From the NCBI GenBank assembly GCA_021399435.1, contig JAJTUP010000015.1, positions 868,001 to 932,000 of the forward strand: DNA of 64,000 nucleotides, given 5' to 3'. Of this stretch, positions 56,024 to 64,000 are shown one piece after another (within the stretch, counting starts at the first letter, position 1; each line of letters opens with the position of its first letter). The position numbers were made by a program, and so were the translations under genes. Under the pieces are notes generated by a model. It had not been told where the DNA came from and searched no databases. It was given only the letters and a program-made list of their open reading frames with translations. This DNA is from Diaporthe sp. PMI_573 (taxonomy: Eukaryota > Ascomycota > Sordariomycetes > Diaporthales > Diaporthaceae).

Positions 56024-58683
56024 GGTGATTTGTTTTTGATGAAGTAAGTAGGTATTTTGTTGAAGTAGATGACCAAGAGGGTGGTGGTGATAGACTGAGG
56101 GCAGAGATGTGGTTTGGTGTTGTCTCAGTCGTGTAGAGGAAAGCTTGGATGAGGGAAGGAATCAAAGTCGAGACGGTTGGAAAGTTTATCTAGGGGAATA
56201 TTTAAGCTGGCGGTGCAGAATCGCCATTATTCACCTGAGAAGGGCACCGGATTCAGCCAAGGTACATAGGTACCCTTTTTGACCCTCTTAAGGGAATTCG
56301 AGTCAATCGACAGATAGCTTGGCCGTTTTCTGTAGGGAAGCCCCAGCGCTGCCCACTGTCCAAGTGGAATCCACTTTCGTGAAGCTTGAATGTTTATTTG
56401 TTTCCCTCCCGCATCGAGGGATGACCAAATTCACTCCTTTCGTGGTGGGTCTGTTCACTACCGACCACCCCCTTGAAGTGCTCTGATTGAGCCTCACTGC
56501 TTGCAAAGACGACATCGTCACTTCTTAACGTGTTTACGCTCTGAGTCAGGCGTGCTCGTTGGGGCACGTCTGATAGGGACCATCAAAACACTGCCGCACC
56601 ATTCACAAGGCTGCTGCGGAGCCTATTTGGTGCGACACGCCGATTTGGCGACAACATGCGAGTTGGCCTCTCTTTTTACAAAGCCACACTTCCTGCAAGC
56701 CCATGTGTGGGGCATCTGTGGCGGAGGGTCCAACTCCCACACGCCACAGCAGCGACTGCTGTTTTTCACCAACGGCAGCATGCGGTGCCCATCGGGTCGG
56801 TAGCTGGGGCCTGGCGCTTGGCTGGCAGCCTGCTAATCAGGAGCGTGTGATCAATCAACAGATCTCTTGGACTTGCTGCGCACCTACACTGGCGAGAGGG
56901 TGATTCCTCGCGGCCTGGGTGCCTGTTCAGAGCCCTGCAAAGCCGTGTGGTGTTGGGTTTCTCCTCGGTTCAAGGGTTCGCGAGGGAAGACACTGGGTTG
57001 CTGGCGAGAAACAGCTGGTCCTATGAGAACAATTCTTGCGCTACAGCCATGGACGGCTCAGCCATTCCACCTATTCATGGATCATGGCAACCAAGATACT
57101 AATGGCGGTTAATTTTTTATTTTTTTTAGGAAACAATCGTCCTTGTGGCGTTTTCACTCTTTTCATCGCTGTCGTCAGCTTGAGCTTGCTGGCGGTGTGA
57201 GTAAGAAGTTGTTGCTCGCTCACGCTGTGAGGTCAGTTTGTGAGCAACGTAACCAAAGGTCTCCTCATCCAAGCCCTCGTCCTCTTTCTCGATCTGTGTC
57301 CTCTCATATTCCTTCAATATCCACCACCGCCACTCCTGAAGCCCATCCCGCATTCTGTTCCTATGTTCAGCCCCCAGCGTATACCTGTCTTCTCCCTCTC
57401 CTTGAACCTGATATTCTTGTTCGTAATGGGTTCAATTCTCCATCCAGATGCCACTCGGCTCCGGCTCAGAGAGCAAACGCAAATACACCAGCTTGTGCTT
57501 GCCCTTTGACCTTGGTTGGAAGGGTTGTTTTGGCCCGCACTCGCGGGGTGACCGCCGCCACCAGGTTGCCGCTCTCCTATCCCTCACCACTCGTCAATAG
57601 CACAGCAACGACTTCGTCCATCCCTGAAGAAGGCATGCCTTGCCTCATGTGCCATTACAACTCGTGTGAAGGTGGATGGACGGCGGTGATCAATGAGCAA
57701 GCCTTGGGCTGTCCCAACCCATGAGTACCGTGTTGCTTGTCCTATTTGTGCTGACTGGTAGCCCTTGGCAGGGCTGCTGAGTCCCAACAGCCGTCCCAGT
57801 CGCTGACGACCAGCTGGTGTATCTTGATGTGGTGGGCCACTGGTGGCGGGATACTGGCCGTCTCTTGTTATTATAGACAGTGCTTTGCAAAGTTGCGGAC
57901 CCCCTCAGTGATCTGCTCCCTCTCCCGCACTCAACGACAACCCTGGCCTCCTGAGTCGAGTTATATTTAGCTTTGAAATCTAGATTATATGGAGGAAATT
58001 ATCCTTCTAACGCGGTATATGAGGAAGGTAAAGGGGGGGGTTGGGTTCTTACTTTTGTTTCCGCACCACACTCAGCTGACCCATTGCCTTTCATGGGGGT
58101 TAACAAAAGTAAGCACTCTCTAGGTTGCGACGGTTTTGGCCCCGGCCCCAGCCAAGATGTCCACGCGACACTACTTTGCGGTCCCACTCGAGCCTTGCGC
58201 CACACTAAGATTGACCGACCAAGACTTTGAAGCGTGTTGAAGCGTGCAGGTGACGAGTGACATTCGGGGGGGGGGGGTTGACAAAGGCGCTAGGTGAAGG
58301 CAATGACAATGAGGGTTCTCACTTAAGTCCTAGTTCAAGGGGGGAGGGGAAATAAACTGTCAAACGCGGTAAAGTGGCAGAGAGTCGGTGGCTGGTGGCT
58401 CACGCAGAAAACTTGGCCGTCTGTATCCTCCTTGAAAGTTGGGGCCAGGCAAAATTTAGCGCACCCAAAGTCGCATTACTCGCCTTGGAGATGTCGGATG
58501 AAGGTGGTGGTGTTACACGACTTGGCATCATTAATGGTATGCGGTGGTTCAAGGTAAGTCACAACACCCTCAGCTGCCGCAACTACCCGTGTGAGCACCG
58601 GGACTTCTTGGAATCTATTGAAGATTACTAGTCTTAGCAGACAGAACGATTTACTAGCCGAAATGTCTCACGAATTGGCCAAG
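56024..58683. other. 2.7-kb gene-free stretch
   Basis: The longest frame is 193 codons (57143-57724, +), with atypical composition and no domain. A run of 12 G at 58266-58277 and seven G near 58034 are notable. The part from 56,180 to 57,120 is GC-mixed without coding signs. Nothing is supported. Confidence 0.45.
58266..58277. repeat. G12 homopolymer
   Basis: A run of 12 G in the intergenic stretch, able in principle to form a G-quadruplex. It may also reflect sequencing slippage. Confidence 0.85.
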
Positions 58684-60871
58684 TCAAATCGCTTTTCTCG
58701 AGTTGGCGCCGTCGCTCGCCGCAGCCCACTCAGTAGAGTTCACCTCTGCCCACCTCCAGATATCTGTCTGGCCCCTCGTCAAGGCCAACAGGTGCCTTTC
58801 CCAGTAGCCTGTCACCGGCTCTTCAGGGAGCACTCTCACAGGAGGTGTCACAGCAACGCCCTCGGCGTTCTTGACCAAGGCGTCTGGGTCAAACAACCAC
58901 CGCCACTGCCCATCGCCCCTCTGGAACCTATACATCCAGTTCTCATCGTACCCCATCCCAGTTCTCTCGAGTTCCTCCTCCCACCAAGCCCCCCGCGGTC
59001 CGGTCGCCCGCTCGACCTCGTCGGGACTCGCCTTCACGAGCCTCCACACCGGCCTTCCCGAGCCGCTGTCGTCCCGCAGCAGCGACGGGCACGGCCACGC
59101 GCCGCGGTCGTCCATGTCCAGCCCCCCGCACACGAGCCTGAGGCGCACGCAACTGTGGATTCGCTCGTCCGTGTTCGTGAGGGGCTCCTCCGTGTCGCGG
59201 TTGCTGTCCGGGTCCGCCCGCGTGAAGCAGCCCGGGTGCCGGACGGTCGTCCCCGCCGCGAGCTGCAACTTGCTCTCCGGGTATCGGGTCTGCCCCAGGG
59301 CCCAGGGGCGAGGGGGCCCAACTTCCCACAGGCGCCGCGGGGTGCCGTCTAGATGGTGTTCCTTGCCTGGACAGTTCTCTGTGTCTATGATTTGGTCCTT
59401 GGCCGGTGGCGGGCAGAGAGCCGGCGAAGACGCCCAGGGCTTGGGGCGTGGATGCCCATGTCGGAGGAGGGGTTTCCAGATGAAATTTGGTATTAGGAAT
59501 GTTGGTGGGGGGACGTAAGGATATGGATGAGCCGCATTGTAGCGAAGGCCGTCGACGAAAGTTCTTGTGAGGCGCCGGGCGCTGAACTCGACGCCGAGAG
59601 TGCTTAGCTGATCGCACATCCCTATGGGTCATCGTCAGACTCCCTTCTCTTGGCCACACTGAGCGCTTGCGATACCTACATGCAAGAGCGATGTTTGCCA
59701 TCTGCTGGTCGTACCAGCCACCTCCGACGTCACCGTGGTTTCCTGGGAACCACACCTGCTTCAGGTTCGTCACATTGTTGTCTCCGAGTCGCTCCCATAG
59801 AGCGGGGCGGAAGGCTGCTCTGGGTTCGTCCAGTGACAAGGCTTGAAAGGCATTCTCAACCTTACTCGAGACATGAGTGCCCGTGAACTTCCACTGGTCG
59901 GCCGATCCGCGTATGCCAAATACAGGCGCAGGGGGGATCCCAAGGGAGCCAACCGTGTCCCAAACAGCGACGGCTTTGATTCTGATTTCTGTCGAGTCGT
60001 CCCGGTAAGTATCGCGCGTCCAGGATTTCTACGCATCTGTAAGCATATCCATGTGCTGCGATGTATCATGCAGCCACAGCTCACCGATTTTAACCACTGT
60101 TTGTATTGCTCCTTGCGTTCATTCTCCCAGTGAAGCTTGGCCTTGCCCTTCTCACCATGATAAGGGACGAGTTCTTGAAACAGAAATTCGCCCGCAGATC
60201 GTTTCGCATCGCCTATGTTTTCATAGTCCCTGAAGATCGGAAAGAATTTGTCCATGCCTTCTGTTGTCAATAGTCCAACTGAGGCGATCAGGTCTGCCAC
60301 CGAACGAGCAGTGAAAGCCCCTCTTGAGAAGCCAACTAGGATGATTGAGTCCCCATCGACATAGTTGGCGCAAGCGAAATTGTAACATTCGCGGATGTCC
60401 TGATCGAAATCAATCAGAGTGCACACATGCATGCTGTTTTGGTCATGGACGCTTACCGAGTCCAGCCCTTCACCAAACGCACCTCCAGTGAGCATGTCAA
60501 GCTTGGAAGGTCCGGTTCCCACACCTGGAGAGTACATGATGATCTGACTGGCCCCATCTTTGCAAAACCGCTTAAGGCTTCGTGAGAGTTTAGTCCTGGG
60601 CAGCGTTCACATTAGTGGCCCATTGAAGTATACATTTAAGCAGCATCCCAGGGGCGCCATGCTAGGACGCCGATTTACTTCGCGTGGGCCTTCAGGGCAG
60701 ATTTTCGAGAGCAATAGTGACAGCATGCCCACGGGTCAAGGACTTCAAACCAACTCACACGTTAGATGGAGGCTCATCCTTTGGGCCCAGAGAATTGACC
60801 CACGTCCCATCACAGCATATGAATATCCGTTTCGGGTTATATTGGCAGCTCTGACCAAGTCTCGGATCCAT
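58684..60871 (-). CDS. DUF2235 alpha/beta hydrolase
   Basis: Exons 60871-60759, 60595-60085, 60028-59680 and 59621-58684 give 636 residues. Joins restore family continuity: PPSNV|TKLSRSLKRF, QWLKS|KSWTRDTYRD and IALA|WMCDQLS. Motifs are CCDGTW near the N terminus, MYSPGVGTG, the nucleophile elbow LVGFSRGAF (Ser128), IKAVAVWDTVGSLG and GNHGDVGGGW, typical of the uncharacterised alpha/beta hydrolase domain PF09994. Bacterial relatives include phospholipase effectors (Tle1); fungal copies are widespread and of unknown substrate. The C-terminal half (EVGPPRPWALGQTRY, RTGMGYDENWMYRF) is a fungal extension. A leader exon from 61087 is possible in frame, but the ATG at 60871 starts a typical protein. 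No signal peptide, so probably cytosolic. Catalytic residues are intact. Confidence 0.85.
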
Positions 60872-62369
60872 GTCGAACGATGGAATGCGAAAGAAAGGGG
60901 TGTTCAAGGCAGTTTGGGCTGGTGAAACTGATGTGAAGTTGACTTGGGAGGTGTCAACTAATACCCAAATGCTCATAACAGCAAGTCCAAGTTTGGCACT
61001 ACGGCGGGGCCATGCGGTGTATATATTGGCACAGAAGTGCCACACTCGTTTTATCGCATTTACCTGTTCCGTAGAAACCACCACCAACGCGCCCAGCTTT
61101 GGGGGGTTGCATTAATTAGGTTTGCCCAGCCGGCAGCGCAGTTTGTGGTTGGGCAATTGAAGCGGTGCCATTTCAGTAGCCTGGCCGAAGGATTGGCAGC
61201 ACACACAGACAACATTATTTAGTGGTCCCGAGGGCTGATAGCCAAAGCCACGAGAAGGGAGAAGAAGGGAGAGCTGGACAGCGGCGCGGGGCGGCGCGGC
61301 GCGGGGCGTTGACACCGGACTCGGGCGCCCATTCTCGTTGGCTGAAGACGATGGGTGCGACCGTGGCTGGATCTTGTGACGGATCATCAGAGCTAGTCAA
61401 GTCAATTGATTCAAGCCACTGAAGGTGTGTCGAGCCGGCAGCCGGTCGACCCAAGATTGTTGGAGTCAGGTCGGATCGATAGTGTGCGTTGCGGCGCTTT
61501 GGAACAGGCACATACTACCTAGTCTACACACCTGGGCAGTACTCGCTACCTAATCAGGCAAACCAAGCTTCCGCACCTGGACCGTGCTTGCATTGGTGCT
61601 GCTCTTTGAATGCTGCCTAGCGTGCTAGCATACCAAGGTAGCTTCTCCTATTTGTCCTTAAGCCGCTTGGCCTGGCACGTGCCTGGCTGCGGGATAAGGA
61701 ACTAACTAATTGCTTGATCTTGCTGGCGCACCGTTGCTTCCCAGTGCTTCGGTCCATCCAACACATTGCCGTCCGACTCCTTCGAGTTCCTGACAATTGC
61801 CCCAATGTAGAATCCCATGTACGCGTTTCGGCTTGTCTCACGACGTGCGGCTGCCAGCTGCAGAGCGGAGAGTCGCAGCGGTTTGCGGGAAGGGGCGGGT
61901 GGATCCACGCCAGCTTATGACATCACCCTCTTGCGGACCCTACGGCACGGTATGATATCACCAACCCAAACCCGTCGAAACCAGAACTACTCCCCGGCTC
62001 CCCGGGGCATCAGCTTGAACCACAATCTCTCTGCTCTGCAGAGTACAGACTAACAGTACAGTGCCGGTGACAGCCCATGCTATGATGTATCTAGCTCTTG
62101 GCTTGTCCCATACACACGTCACTTCACCTATGATCCCTGTGTTCAATGTTACCTCTGGCCCATCCTCTCTGCTCTCAGCCTCTCTGACGGACAACCCTCC
62201 CTGCTGAGACTGCTCAGACTGCTCTACTGCGTGCGTGCTGCAGCTCGGACCAAAAGTAAACACCATCTGCCCCATCTGGAACATGTTTATGAGGCGATAA
62301 TCCCCCCTTCTCACCTTTACTCTGAGTCTGCCCCTCTGAGTCTGCAGTTGTCCATACGACTGCAACACC
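60872..62369. promoter_or_regulatory. divergent intergenic region
   Basis: This region lies between the DUF2235 gene (-) and the membrane protein gene (+). It includes a GC-rich run of GGCGCGG-like units near 61282-61309. The last 300 bp before 62370 are CT-rich, fitting a long leader. No coding feature is supported. Confidence 0.45.
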
Positions 62370-63785
62370 ATGGACGACAAGCATGACCCGGCACAGAGGG
62401 AGGAGGGAGAGGGCATTCCGCCCCTGGACCATCAAGCCCTTGACGAGAAGCCAAGGGCCGGCTTGCACTCGGACCAGAAACCGAAGCCGAGCCCACTCGG
62501 ACGGCATTCTCTTGATGTCGGCAGGAAGCCCGACCTGCCCGGCCAGACCAAAGACGAGAGGTCACATAGTTTACCAGCCCTCAACGACGACCCTCGGCCG
62601 CCCCGGTCGCCGCCTCCGACCCACGCACCTACCAATGCCAACTCTTCACGCCAGCGAGCAGTACGGTCCAGCGCTGAGTTCGACAGGCGTTTCGATGGAC
62701 CTTATGCAAGGCCCAGCATATCTATCGCACGGCGGAAGTCATCCCAACAGGCCCGCCTCGACGCCCAGCAAGTCGTCGAGGCCGTCGAGGGCCATGAACA
62801 GGGCTCGGATGCCTCGGCCGCATCTGGCGCGGCGCCCCGGGTGCTTGAGCCCAGGCCACCGCCACTCAACTACACCTTGCACACGCGGTACTGGTCCATC
62901 TTCATCTTCTGGTTCTTCATTATATTCGACTCTGTCGTCATGCCCATCGCGCTGTACTATGGGCTATGGTACGGCGTCGGTCCCGGGAGCGTAAGAGACG
63001 GGGAAAAGTCGACCATGTCCGCCAACACAGTCTACACCGTCGTCACCGCTGCCATAGGCGGTGCAAGTATTCTTGAGTACTTCGTGCGGTTCTGGAGGCT
63101 GTGGAAGAAGGACAGTGTTTGCCGAGTTATCGGTGCGCATAGGTGGTATCTCGATGCCTTCCATTGGAATTACACCCTGGCTTGGCTGATCATCATGGTC
63201 GAGTTGATAGTGTGAGTGCTACCAGTTTCTGGCCTGCCTGTCACATGTGGTTGTACCAAGCTGACCGAGAGTTCTCTCAACAGCGGGACTGTTCAGGAGT
63301 GGCCACCAATCCGACTGGTCGCCATGCCTTTGACCACAATGCTCTACACTTTCGGCACCGAGATGCTCATCGTCGATGTCCTCCGCGTGTTCCGCGTCCC
63401 TGCTCCTTTTCGTCTGTCATCCATCCCTAAAGGTGCCCAGTTGCGACCATGTGTGTACACCCTGATCGAGGATATTTGTGCAGTGGATGGTTCTGGAGGA
63501 ACAGACTTTCGGGAGGCTCTCAACAGAAGATACGAAGCCAGCCACATTTTCCGCACCATGCTGCGGCGGCTGGGAGTATTCTGGGCTGTTGGAGCTCAAG
63601 CGATGGCGGTCATTTGCACCATTCTCATCTTCACGGTCAGCGAAGATGCGGCCTACGCCATCGGCTGGTCGGTACCTTTCGGTTGGGCCGGAGTCTGGGC
63701 GGTGGCTACCATTTGGTACGTGAAGAAGGAATTGAAGAGAGAAAAGGCCCATTGGATCGCCGAAGCATCGAAGAGCACAGTCTGA
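62370..63785 (+). CDS. multispan integral membrane protein of unknown function
   Basis: Exons 62370-63211 and 63284-63785 (72-bp intron, GTGAGT...AACAG) give 447 residues. The first 165 residues are hydrophilic and Pro/Ser/Arg-rich. About six membrane segments follow: YWSIFIFWFFIIF, VYTVVTAAIGGASILEYF, LAWLIIMVELIVGTV across the intron, LYTFGTEMLIVDVLRVF, GVFWAVGAQAMAVICTILIF and FGWAGVWAVATIWYV. No transporter or receptor motif is recognised. Similar fungal proteins are annotated only as integral membrane proteins. The gene is complete; the window ends 215 bp after its stop. Confidence 0.82.
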
Positions 63786-64000
63786 ACGAAATGCAAGGAT
63801 GCGGAGCCGGGGGGAATCCGGGATTTAAACAAGACAAAGAAACAACAGACATTTTAAAATTCAGATACAACAATTTACCGGCAAATCAATCAACCGAGAT
63901 TAAACTGGTGTCCATCATCACCGCACAACTTTTTTGGGCATCCCTCTGCTTCGACGCTGTTGCTGCCTTGACGGCATTCGATGACCGGCTTTTTGTGTGA

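Noticed and set aside
57143..57724. 193-codon plus-strand frame
   Set aside because: No domain, no splice-linked exon, odd composition, and competing frames on both strands.
58684..60871. DUF2235 gene as a type VI secretion effector
   Set aside because: The gene has fungal introns and a fungal context; the likeness is only at domain level.

Overview
The window is nuclear DNA of a filamentous ascomycete (Pezizomycotina, most likely a sordariomycete-type, plant-associated or saprotrophic fungus). The evidence is short GT-AG introns of about 40-190 bp, a Zn2Cys6 regulator, fungal copper oxygenases (AA9 with CBM1, AA11-type), an asco-laccase relic, a CFEM/PTH11-type receptor relic, a KDM4-type JmjC demethylase and a fungal TRK potassium transporter. 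No species is claimed. All coordinates and exon joins were worked out by eye from the sequence.

Layout. 1-12 kb is gene-poor and degenerate: an NmrA-like gene broken by a frameshift (2501-3566), two spliced small secreted-protein candidates (4711-5368, 6233-6911), a short secreted peptide (7988-8209) and long empty stretches. 12.5-17.1 kb holds a secreted, probably GPI-anchored protein, a decayed CFEM/PTH11-like receptor, and a secreted acid phosphatase. 17.8-25.8 kb holds a Zn2Cys6 transcription factor and, divergent from it, a 1160-residue protein of unknown function. 27.6-29.9 kb is a dead laccase with eight nonsense codons, seven of them TAG. 31.4-36.2 kb is a large JmjC histone demethylase. 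37.4-44.4 kb is a secreted-enzyme block: a SurE-type acid phosphatase, then on the opposite strand an AA9 monooxygenase with two tandem CBM1 domains, an AA11-type monooxygenase and a pepsin-like protease. 46.2-47.3 kb is another broken secreted-protein gene. 47.9-64 kb looks like stable gene space: an AAA ATPase, a TRK potassium transporter, a small unknown protein, a DUF2235 hydrolase and a multispan membrane protein.

How the genes fit together. The AA9, AA11-type, phosphatase and protease genes together suggest extracellular breakdown of cellulose and chitin with phosphate and nitrogen scavenging. The laccase would once have added phenolic oxidation. The broken genes (NmrA, PTH11-like, laccase, small secreted protein) are mixed with intact ones, suggesting turnover of accessory genes. 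The nonsense pattern (CAG or TGG to TAG) would suit repeat-induced point mutation or simple decay.

Most unusual signal: a 72-bp sequence present twice, about 16 kb apart and in opposite orientation, differing at two positions. Each copy lies inside its own 12-13 bp direct repeat. The two share one end exactly, while the other end extends 65 bp further in one copy. That is the signature of a small target-primed retroposon.
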